Assembly (NCBI GenBank): GCA_025201865.1
Contig: MU602748.1
Span: 8,101-22,269 of the forward strand
DNA: 14,169 bases
From: Ramicandelaber brevisporus
Lineage: Eukaryota; Kickxellomycota; Ramicandelaberales; Ramicandelaberaceae
Reading direction: 5' to 3'
The notes below the pieces were generated by a model. The model saw only the letters and a list, made by a program, of their open reading frames with translations, was not told the DNA's origin and did no database searches. The position numbers and the translations under genes are program-made. Every line of letters starts with the position of its first letter. Position 1 is the first letter of the stretch. This document shows, one piece after another, positions 8,241 through 14,169 of the stretch.

Positions 8241-8256
8241 TATACTATATAGTATA
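8241..8256. terminator. Perfect 16-bp AT-rich palindrome in convergent 3' region
   Basis: TATACTATATAGTATA is a perfect palindrome lying between two convergent genes (stops at 8096 on + and 8314 on -), directly preceded by an AT dinucleotide run. It could act as an efficiency or positioning element for 3'-end formation on both strands, since TATA-type repeats do so in yeast. Function is inferred from position only. Confidence 0.35.
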
Positions 8257-8313
8257 ACGTGTATAAATATTGTTTGTTTACTAGGTGGGATTACTCATTA
8301 CGTTTTTTTTTAA

Positions 8314-10104
8314 TTAGAGTGCATACTCCTCGGCATCATCAAACTTGCGGAACAGCCAGTAGAAGATCATGGCAATGACACCCAACAGACCAGCCTGCAC
8401 AGCAAACAATGGCACGTAGTTTGGATCCTTACTCCAGATGGCAATGATCATACCGATCAACGAGCCGAAGCAGTTGGTGAACAGGAAGAGCGACATGACA
8501 AGAGCCTTCATCTGGTATGGCGCCTGCTTGAATGCAAACTCGAGACCCGAGATGGATGCAAAGATCTCAGAAATGGCAATCAGGCAGTATGGCGGGATCT
8601 GGATCCAGATGGAGATGTCGTTGAACGAGTCGTCAGTGACATTGGGGCCAGTGAAGTCAAAGAATGGGCCAGTCTTGTACACGAAGCTCTGGAGCACAGC
8701 CACATACACAAAGGCGAGGGAGCAAATGATGAAGCCGGTGGTGATACGGGCGATTGGACCCATGCGGAAACCCATTTTGCGCAGAAGCGGGAACACGATG
8801 CGATCAAAGATTGGGATGGCAATGACAATGACAAGGGAGTTGGCAACGTTGAGCTGGTCACCCGAGAGCCAGTCTGGACGCTTCATGCGCAGACCCTGGA
8901 TGATGAAGTTGTCGGACATGTTGTTGTACAGAGCCCAGTACATTGGATAGAAGGCGAACACCTTGCAGGCACGCAGAGTGCGCTTCAAGTCCTCGACGAA
9001 GTCATTGTCCCAGTCAACCTCGGTGGATGGCACGTCCTTGGCGGCATCGAGGAAGTGACCAAATCTGCCGGAGCGGCGGTTCTTGATGGCGTACTTGATG
9101 ACGCGCCACACCTTGATCAGGATGGCACCCTGGACTGGCTTGACAAAGTAGGTGGAGCGGCCAGCGGCAAAGACGATGAGGCCGACGACGAACATGCTGA
9201 GCGGCAGGGCAAAGGCGGCGGCGTAGGAGACGTTCTTGGCAATGGTGGGGCATGCCAGCATACCGCCGAAGGAACCAACGTTGATGGCCCAGTAGAAGTA
9301 ACGGAACACAGACTCAACAGTCAGCGCATTGTCATAGTACACGCCAGGCTCCTTGGTTGGAATGTAGCCAGTTGGCACCTGCTCGGCAACGAAGGTCGAA
9401 ACGTTGGCCTTGATACCACCAGTACCGAAAGCAATGAACAGATAGGTGGACAGAATGAAGCCTGGGATGCCAAAGCCGTAGCCAGTCGGCACCTGCTCGG
9501 CAACAAAGGTCGAGACGTTGGCCTTGATACCACCAGTACCGAAAGCAATGAACAGATAGGTGGACAGAATGAAGCCTGGGATGCCAAAGCCGCCGTCAAC
9601 GGATACTGGCAGCGACGACACAAGCAGCACAATCAGACCAATAACGTACCACATACCAAACACGAGAATGGTCTTGAACTTGCCCAGCCAGGCATCGGCA
9701 ACAACGGCACCAAGAATGGCGGTGAAGTAGCTGAAGAAATCGAAACCACGCTTGGTGGCCACGGCACGTGGACGAGTCATGCCGAGGTGCTTGATCATGT
9801 ACTGTGTGAACATGAGCGAGGCGCCGTAGTACGAGAAACGCTCGCACAGCTCAGTGACGACAATGAGCCAGGCCTTGACGGGGATGGTGCCTGGGATGCC
9901 ACGGACAAAGTCGGCGGGACGCTCATCCTCTGGGTTTGACGAGGGAGAGTCGGTGAAGCTGTCGGTGCTAGCGACATGGCCCTTTTCGACGGTCACATCG
10001 GCATCATAGCCAATGACGGTGGGCTTGAACTCAGACGAGGCATCGAGCGAGTAGAGTGGAGAGGGAGCAGCAGCTGTGGCTGCAGATGGCTGTGCTGCAG
10101 ACAT
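8314..10104 (-). CDS. PTR2/POT-family proton-coupled oligopeptide transporter with internal duplication
   Basis: Plasma-membrane symporter that imports di- and tripeptides with protons; fungal Ptr2-like. The 596-residue frame shows the POT hallmarks: ELCERFSYYG in the first helix (85-94, the ExxER proton/peptide motif), GAVVADAWLGKFKTI (132-146, PTR2 signature 1), FYWAINVGSFGG (270-281, PTR2 signature 2) and FAFKQAPYQMKALVMS late in the protein (523-538). A soluble, Ser/Pro/Asp-rich N terminus of ~70 residues precedes the first helix, and the C terminus is short and acidic. Residues 172-209 are repeated exactly at 210-247, adding one membrane segment with its GTGGIKANVSTFVAEQ loop. Without this the length is 558. 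The duplicate may be translated or spliced out (see finding). The ATG at 10102-10104 has A at -3 and is preceded by a pyrimidine-rich leader. Confidence 0.93.
   Translation of the reverse strand: MSAAQPSAATAAAPSPLYSLDASSEFKPTVIGYDADVTVEKGHVASTDSFTDSPSSNPEDERPADFVRGIPGTIPVKAWLIVVTELCERFSYYGASLMFTQYMIKHLGMTRPRAVATKRGFDFFSYFTAILGAVVADAWLGKFKTILVFGMWYVIGLIVLLVSSLPVSVDGGFGIPGFILSTYLFIAFGTGGIKANVSTFVAEQVPTGYGFGIPGFILSTYLFIAFGTGGIKANVSTFVAEQVPTGYIPTKEPGVYYDNALTVESVFRYFYWAINVGSFGGMLACPTIAKNVSYAAAFALPLSMFVVGLIVFAAGRSTYFVKPVQGAILIKVWRVIKYAIKNRRSGRFGHFLDAAKDVPSTEVDWDNDFVEDLKRTLRACKVFAFYPMYWALYNNMSDNFIIQGLRMKRPDWLSGDQLNVANSLVIVIAIPIFDRIVFPLLRKMGFRMGPIARITTGFIICSLAFVYVAVLQSFVYKTGPFFDFTGPNVTDDSFNDISIWIQIPPYCLIAISEIFASISGLEFAFKQAPYQMKALVMSLFLFTNCFGSLIGMIIAIWSKDPNYVPLFAVQAGLLGVIAMIFYWLFRKFDDAEEYAL
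9364..9591 (-). repeat. In-frame 114-bp tandem duplication within the peptide transporter gene
   Basis: Copies at 9364-9477 and 9478-9591 abut directly and differ at only three positions. All three are synonymous, so both copies encode the same 38 residues (GFGIPG... to ...PTGY). Each copy contains CAG|GTG on the coding strand, so splicing from the first copy's GT to the second copy's AG would remove exactly one unit, positions 9379-9492, in phase 0. Confidence 0.97.
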
Positions 10105-10148
10105 TATGAAGTGAACAGACGGAGGGGTTGTGAGAACTTCAAAGTGTC

Positions 10149-10212
10149 GAAGGAGGAGGGGAAGTAGAAGGAAGAGAAGAAGAAGAAAAAGAAGATGAAA
10201 GGGGGTGAAAGG
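10149..10212. promoter_or_regulatory. Polypurine/polypyrimidine tract in the transporter leader
   Basis: Purines are interrupted by only three T's over 64 bases on the + strand. In the leftward transporter transcript this is a CU-rich stretch 45-108 nt before the start codon. CT-rich blocks near transcription starts are common in well-expressed fungal genes, and this one probably marks the core promoter or leader. Confidence 0.4.
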
Positions 10213-10775
10213 TTCTTGTGGAGTGAGAACAAAGAAGAGTGGATGTTGAGTTAGGCTGAAACCACCGAATGGCTGCGGTTACAAACAAAAGCAACAACAA
10301 TGGCAAAAAGAAAAGGAGGCACAGGCAGTGGAGTGGGGCTGCAAGTGGGCTTCCCAGTGAGTTAAAATAGATGTATTAGAATGGGTTCTCTGCCACTCAC
10401 TGCAAGGATGTGGAGGGAAAGGGGCAAAAAAAGTGTATCAGAAAGGAAGTGTAAGGAAGTTGAATGCGAAGTGCGAAGTGCGAAGAGAGCAGAAAGCAGA
10501 GAGAAAGAGGGAAATGACAAGCAGGTAGCGTTTCGAAGGGGGAGGGAAGAGACGACAGCTGCAATCGCTTGGTTGATATAGTCTCCACAGCGATACAGGC
10601 GACAGGTGCTCTCCCTGGCAGGCAGGCAGACAGACAGACAGGTCGGCCCTGTAAGAGACAAAATAGAAAAACGAAATGTCGAACGTATTATCCAGTGGCG
10701 ATGAGTGGCTGGGATCGCGTATCGAGAATCGGTACAAACGATCATTGGATCGTGTATTGAAATAAAAAAATTTGC

Positions 10776-10793
10776 GGCTAACGGCCGTTGGCC
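10776..10793. repeat. 18-bp near-palindrome
   Basis: GGCTAACGGCCGTTGGCC is palindromic except for one pair (T opposite G). It follows a short A/T-rich stretch. It could bind a dimeric factor or form a small hairpin, but nothing fixes its role. Confidence 0.5.
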
Positions 10794-10883
10794 AGTGCTT
10801 GTACAAATCAATAGGCAGGAAATCGGCATTGGATCACATTGACGGCGCGGTACATCCGCTCCGTGTCCGAGGCGATAAAGTCC

Positions 10884-10919
10884 TCCTTCGATAGGAACGA
10901 ACAACGTCGATTCGAAGGA
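10884..10919. repeat. Inverted repeat TCCTTCGA / TCGAAGGA
   Basis: Perfect 8-bp arms at 10884-10891 and 10912-10919, separated by 20 bases, can form a hairpin. It directly adjoins the TGACGTAG motif at 10920. Not obviously part of a tRNA or other known RNA. Confidence 0.5.
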
Positions 10920-10974
10920 TGACGTAGATTTGACGGCGCAACGGCTGTGACGGAAAATATAGCGCACTACGTCA
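10920..10974. promoter_or_regulatory. Inverted pair of CRE/ATF-like TGACGTAG motifs
   Basis: TGACGTAG at 10920-10927 is matched by its exact reverse complement CTACGTCA at 10967-10974, and a further TACGTCA occurs at 11208-11214. TGACGTA resembles the core bound by ATF/CREB-type bZIP factors. No transcript start is known nearby: the leftward transporter begins 0.8 kb away and the rightward peptide gene 1.2 kb away. Confidence 0.3.
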
Positions 10975-11504
10975 AGTCAATGTCGAAGCGATCACGCCAA
11001 CAACAGACAGCGCATGGACCACAAGTGCCAAACTGTAGTAGAGTGGTCACGTGCTGAGGTCAGGCTCTTCACATTTGCCGTTCAGCCCATCCCCTCCCCC
11101 GACAAGTCAGATGATTTGCTTGTATCGTTGTATCTCCGGGCAGAGTTAAAAAGAAAAACACAACAACATGCCAAAACGAGGGCTAGGCTGAGACGAAGAG
11201 ACGCACATACGTCAATCAACTCAAATGCAACCCCAGCGACAGTGACAGCAACTGCAGGCGAGGAAGAAGAATAAGAAGAAACTATTCCCAGTTGTTGGTG
11301 GGACTGATCGGCATCTACGGTCAAAGTCATGGTGCGAACGCTGTTGTTAGCTTTTGACATTGCTAGCCAATCGACTTGTGTAATGGATATAAAGACATCA
11401 GACAGTTTTGAGTGAGGCCAAGAGAAAGTATTCTCGTATTCAAACAGAGTGATGATTTCTGGCTTCTTTTTAACATCGCTCCGATTTTATTTTTTCCTCG
11501 ACAG

Positions 11505-11654
11505 TTCAACAGTGGCACAGACAAGTCCGTGCTCGAGCTATTCACAGCATTCGGCGCGGATGCAATCGCAATCAACATGCACGATATTAACTCCGTACTC
11601 TGGGTAAAATGCAAGACCGCGTGGTTTCGTGTTTTCAGCCAATCGACACGTTGA
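11505..11654 (+). pseudogene. Exon-like fragment resembling part of a PARN-type RRM
   Basis: A strong 3' splice-site sequence (a T-rich tract then CCTCGACAG, ending at 11504, with TTTAACAT ~30 bases upstream as a possible branch site) is followed by an open stretch with coding-like codon use. It translates as FNSGTDKSVLELFTAFGADAIAINMHDINSVLW... to a TGA at 11652-11654. The pattern K-S-x-L-x-x-L-F-x-A-F-G...D-x-x-S resembles the start of the RRM of poly(A)-specific ribonuclease (PARN), as I recall that family. A possible donor GTAAAA follows the Trp at 11603. I could not find matching upstream exons (the CAF1 nuclease domain is absent), so it is a remnant, an isolated exon of an unresolved gene, or chance. 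Confidence 0.25.
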
Positions 11655-11751
11655 TTAGAAGCTAGTGTCGCAGTCTCCAGCGCTTCTTCGCCCCCCAAAA
11701 TACAATCGATCATTCTCGGAAACGCACACACTTAAAAAGTTGCCGATGCAG

Positions 11752-11795
11752 ACACACACACACGCACACGCACGCATGCACACACACGCATGTGC
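11752..11795. repeat. CA-rich alternating purine-pyrimidine tract (Z-DNA-prone)
   Basis: Forty-four bases alternate purine and pyrimidine without interruption (AC, GC and ATGC steps). It lies about 360 bases upstream of the six-cysteine peptide gene and is the longest of three such tracts located upstream of genes in this window. Confidence 0.75.
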
Positions 11796-12043
11796 TCGCT
11801 ATATTGGCTGGGATCAAAAGGTCGTGCGCACTAACATGGGCTAGTGTGTGTACTGATGATAAGCAATCAGGCGAGACCGGAGAAAGCGACTTGCGGCACC
11901 ACATTTTGCGCTCGTTTTGTTCGCCGGTCTGCTTGCAAATTTTCTGCTGTCGATGGACAAGCATTCGAAGGGACGAGCGCCAAAAAACAGCTGACTGCTC
12001 TCCATCCAGGTCCATCCAGGTGAGCGTACAAATAAGCCTGGTC

Positions 12044-12055
12044 ATGCTCGAGCAT
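12044..12055. promoter_or_regulatory. Perfect 12-bp palindrome upstream of the six-cysteine peptide gene
   Basis: ATGCTCGAGCAT is a perfect palindrome 103 bases before the start codon of the peptide gene. It also follows a directly repeated TCCATCCAGG (12001-12020). A dimeric transcription-factor site is plausible from position and symmetry but unproven. Confidence 0.3.
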
Positions 12056-12158
12056 CCTTCCCGTCGTTGAGTCTTCTTTGCAATATCAATATCAACACTA
12101 ACAACTACAAATCGCTTGTTTGCTCGCTCATTCTCTTAATTTTTTTTTACTCACATAA

Positions 12159-12329
12159 ATGCACGCTATCAAGGCTCTCGTCGCTGTCTTCGCCCTCGCT
12201 GTCTGTGCCCAGGCTCAGATCCAGTGCCTGCCAGCTGGCACCATTGCATGCAAGAACTCCCGCGTCAAGTGCTGCTATCCAAACGCGTGCTTCGTCGACA
12301 AGTACGGCAACTCGGTCTGCCGTCAGTAA
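12159..12329 (+). CDS. Secreted six-cysteine, knottin-like peptide precursor
   Basis: A 56-codon gene. The N terminus (MHAIKALVAVFALAV...) is a textbook signal peptide with probable cleavage after AQA at residue 19, leaving a 37-residue mature peptide. That peptide carries six cysteines (23, 31, 38, 39, 44, 54) in the order C-x7-C-x6-CC-x4-C-x9-C. The adjacent middle pair and loop sizes fit the inhibitor-cystine-knot (knottin) pattern, which predicts pairing 1-4, 2-5, 3-6. Codons are GC-rich at third positions, unlike the AT-rich flanks, supporting real coding. A short leader with an oligo-T stretch precedes the ATG. Knottins act variously as antimicrobials, protease inhibitors or channel-blocking toxins; which applies here cannot be told. 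The cysteine pairing is inferred, not seen. Confidence 0.82.
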   Translation: MHAIKALVAVFALAVCAQAQIQCLPAGTIACKNSRVKCCYPNACFVDKYGNSVCRQ

Positions 12330-12628
12330 ATCGGTCTTCCATTAATTATTCTTTTTTCTCATTTTCCCCCTCTTTCAATCAAATCGTTTATATTGTAATT
12401 TGTTCGTAGTGGCGCGTGAGAAAAGTTACCCTGATTTGGGCTCCATTGGAAGAAAAGCAGTCTGTTTGTTGCACGCGAGAAAAAGTAAAAATAGCAAGAA
12501 TAAGAAGTAGTGGAGTAGTGATAGTTGCCACTTGGTACTGCGAGCAAGCAAAATGTGGTTTGTTCCCTCCTCATTGCTTGTAGTCTCTCCTTTACCTTGA
12601 TCAACTTTTACTCTGCTAGTTTAGCTCC
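12330..12628. other. Intergenic region between peptide gene and F-box gene
   Basis: AT-rich 3' flank of the six-cysteine peptide gene (TTAATTATTCTTTTTTCTC just after the stop) followed by the promoter of the F-box gene. No convincing TATA box, RNA gene or further short secreted-peptide frame was seen. Confidence 0.6.
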
Positions 12629-14169
12629 ATGACCTCTTTGTGCTCGCTACCGTTTGAGCTTATTGAAGAGATCTCGCGCTTTTTCAAGCGCTCTGAATCT
12701 GTGCGCGTCCTCAGAGTCAACAGTGTGCTACATGAAGCGTTTGCTCGTCGCATTTGGCGCCATATCACTTCATCAGAGGGTACCGTTTGGAACGCACCGC
12801 CAAGTGCATGGACTCACTATGGACCTTTGGTACGTACTCTCTCGATTATGCGCTATATACCTGTGGGCACAAAGATGCCGTCACTGCCGAATCTGCTGAA
12901 GCTTGTCGTCCTACTTGACGAGGGAAGCATTCGCATCTTTGAGCATGACATGCCTCTCTTACAGACTGCTTCCATTCGTTTATCTGGTTTGTTCAAAAGG
13001 GCAGACTTGCTCATAATGGCCGCTTGGATCTCAGATGTTGAGAAGCGTGCTCAAGATGTTGCTGTTGAGTGGAAATTGGTGACTGGAGGTGAAACTACGA
13101 GCCAGATGGACGTGATCTTGGATGCCATCACAAAGCCCGAGCTTCATTCGTTCAATATCCGCTTGGTTCAAAGTATATATGAGTTTGAGCAGAAATCCAA
13201 GTTCGCAGCAATGATGGTGGAGATCAGATTGCCCCACGCAGCCATGGGTGTTAAACCAAGCCTTCTCAATGAGGTCCTCAGTTGGAAAGGAGTCGTGTTT
13301 AGTCGCCTGCGTCGCCTCAACCTTCACCTGCTTGTTTATAAAGTAGAACATGGTAATGGCAATGATCTGGATGAAGATGAGGGTTGGTATGATGTTTCGG
13401 ATGAAGAAGATGCTGCTGATGACAATGATATGAATGGAGATGATGGCAATGTGCCAACCTTCCCAGCCAGTCGCTTCCCGGCCCTTGAGTCTTTGAATAT
13501 CGTCATGCTCGGTGGTTATGTAAATGTTTTACAGTGTGGCATTGACCATCGATTCTTCTCTGATGTTGAGTCAACGGTTACAGTACTTGAGCTTAGTGGT
13601 TGTGACCATGACGCCTGCATTTCCATTATGAATTATGCTCCTCAGCTCAAGTATTTATATTTTAGGAATTCAAAGTTTATCCTTAACACTCAGTTTATGG
13701 CACGCAATTTTCCTCAGCTTGAGCAACTTCATATCGACGATTATTGCAACATTGACATCCGGTATGAGAAAAATGACGATGGAAGAGATTATCAGTTGGT
13801 GAATCTTCACACATTTAGATTGATCAGGAATCATACTAGATTTGATAGCAGCTGGCCGACCGGCGATGATCTGAAATTCATTTTACGACAACTTCCCAAT
13901 TTGATCACATTGGACATTTCCGCACGCGACTTTAGTAAACAGATAGTCGGCATGTTTTCAGGCGAAATCAACGAGTCTGTGCGTCACTTACACGTTCATC
14001 TTGTCAAGAAATGTGATGAAATATGTTACTTTAGATTGTTGGAACTCCTCCCTAATCTTGAGAGTTTCCAATGCTGGAAGCTCAGCCGAAAAACATTGGT
14101 GAGGTTACAAGAACGGTATCCGAAAGTCAAGTGCCATGACACTCACGATGATAATGAGTACGATGAGTA
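12629..14169 (+). CDS. F-box/leucine-rich-repeat-like protein (right end open)
   Basis: An uninterrupted frame from the ATG at 12629 gives 513 residues and then the first two bases (TA) of a codon at the window edge, so the gene is either one base short of a TAA/TAG stop or continues. Residues 5-46 fit an F-box (LPFELIEEISRFF...VLRVNSVLHEAFARRIWRHI), the Skp1-binding part of SCF ubiquitin ligases. Beyond it are irregular leucine-rich segments: FPALESLNI (283-291), APQLKYLYF (337-345), FPQLEQLHI (361-369), LPNLITLDI (422-430) and LPNLESFQC (474-482), a likely substrate-binding solenoid. A strongly acidic loop (Asp/Glu/Asn-rich, ~240-275) interrupts it, and the tail is acidic again. Fungal genomes often carry large families of such F-box proteins, so the substrate cannot be predicted. 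Confidence 0.8.
   Translation, partial: MTSLCSLPFELIEEISRFFKRSESVRVLRVNSVLHEAFARRIWRHITSSEGTVWNAPPSAWTHYGPLVRTLSIMRYIPVGTKMPSLPNLLKLVVLLDEGSIRIFEHDMPLLQTASIRLSGLFKRADLLIMAAWISDVEKRAQDVAVEWKLVTGGETTSQMDVILDAITKPELHSFNIRLVQSIYEFEQKSKFAAMMVEIRLPHAAMGVKPSLLNEVLSWKGVVFSRLRRLNLHLLVYKVEHGNGNDLDEDEGWYDVSDEEDAADDNDMNGDDGNVPTFPASRFPALESLNIVMLGGYVNVLQCGIDHRFFSDVESTVTVLELSGCDHDACISIMNYAPQLKYLYFRNSKFILNTQFMARNFPQLEQLHIDDYCNIDIRYEKNDDGRDYQLVNLHTFRLIRNHTRFDSSWPTGDDLKFILRQLPNLITLDISARDFSKQIVGMFSGEINESVRHLHVHLVKKCDEICYFRLLELLPNLESFQCWKLSRKTLVRLQERYPKVKCHDTHDDNEYDE

Larger units (their letters stand above)
10105..12158. other. Two-kilobase intergenic region without a complete gene
   Basis: Nothing here reads as a complete gene. 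From left to right it holds: the pyrimidine-rich leader and promoter of the leftward transporter (10105 to about 10400); a GA-rich stretch with TGCGAAG repeated three times (10465-10485); a GGCA/GACA tetranucleotide run (10617-10640); a block with several inverted repeats and TACGTCA motifs (10776-11214); an exon-like fragment (11505-11654); a CA-rich alternating tract (11752-11795); and a short direct repeat plus palindrome just upstream of the six-cysteine peptide gene. Open frames of up to 201 codons exist but are Ser/Arg/Cys-rich with no recognisable domain. I see no tRNA or other structured RNA gene. Confidence 0.6.

Noticed and set aside
9055-9939. A 294-codon open frame antisense to the peptide transporter
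   Set aside because: The transporter frame has unmistakable POT motifs. The opposite-strand frame has no recognisable domain and repeats the duplication passively, so it is a shadow of codon bias.
10908-10919. GATTCGAAGG resembling a tRNA T-loop (B box)
   Set aside because: The flanking bases do not form a T-arm, and no D-arm, anticodon arm or acceptor stem can be drawn around it.
10362-10967. A 201-codon leftward frame in the large intergenic region
   Set aside because: Composition is Ser/Leu/Arg/Cys-rich with no domain. It crosses simple repeats and inverted repeats, and no homology comes to mind.
11014-11276. An 86-codon rightward frame ending in an acidic run
   Set aside because: Arg/Thr/Ala-rich low-complexity sequence with no domain, and no supporting splice or start context.
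11710-12045. A 111-codon leftward frame upstream of the knottin-like gene
   Set aside because: Much of it is Cys/Val/His runs produced by the CA repeat, so it is not credible as a protein.
12020-12173. Possible intron over the start of the knottin-like gene (donor GTGAGC at 12020, CTAAC at 12098-12102, acceptor AG at 12172-12173)
   Set aside because: The only available AG lies inside the coding start, so splicing would delete the start codon and part of the signal peptide. The branch-to-acceptor distance of about 70 nt is also long for a fungus.
1-14169. CRISPR array, insertion sequence or bacterial-type defence system
   Set aside because: The genes are eukaryotic (complex I accessory subunit, USP7, POT, F-box). 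No regularly spaced repeats, transposase or terminal inverted repeats were seen.

Overview
The window looks like nuclear DNA of a fungus, probably from an early-diverging, intron-poor, gene-dense lineage. One gene encodes the 20.9/21-kDa (NUXM-type) accessory subunit of respiratory complex I, a family known from fungi. Long genes (a 1682-codon USP7/Ubp15-type deubiquitinase and a ~560-596-codon peptide transporter) are uninterrupted or nearly so, and intergenic gaps are mostly 0.2-0.7 kb. Kickxellomycotina-like fungi would fit, but the lineage is a guess from gene style, not from a marker gene.

Layout. 6-419 (-): a small cationic secreted protein with a duplicated MPNKLK[KR]PY unit. 1015-1338 (-): a second small secreted protein, hydrophobic and rich in Gly/Ile/Val, with three cysteines. 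1782-6830 (-): a USP7/Ubp15 deubiquitinase (MATH domain, full catalytic triad, UBL tail), lengthened by low-complexity inserts. 6831-7517: the divergent promoter region shared with 7518-8096 (+), the complex I subunit. 8097-8313: a short convergent 3' region with a perfect 16-bp palindrome. 8314-10104 (-): a PTR2/POT-type proton-coupled oligopeptide transporter carrying an in-frame 114-bp tandem duplication. 10105-12158: a 2-kb gap with repeats, inverted repeats and one exon-like fragment resembling part of a PARN-type RRM. 12159-12329 (+): a 56-codon secreted six-cysteine peptide with inhibitor-cystine-knot spacing. 12629 to the right edge (+): an F-box/leucine-rich-repeat-like protein that is open at the window edge.

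How the genes relate. There is no operon-like system. The deubiquitinase and complex I subunit are head-to-head housekeeping genes. The transporter takes up di/tripeptides. The F-box protein would be an SCF substrate receptor, so the window holds both a ubiquitin-attaching and a ubiquitin-removing component, but their proximity is probably chance. Three short secreted proteins (cationic, hydrophobic repeat, cystine-knot-like) are the accessory and least characterised content. The observations most worth checking are the knottin-like gene, the transporter duplication (either an extra membrane segment or a newly formed 114-nt intron), and the orphan RRM-like exon.
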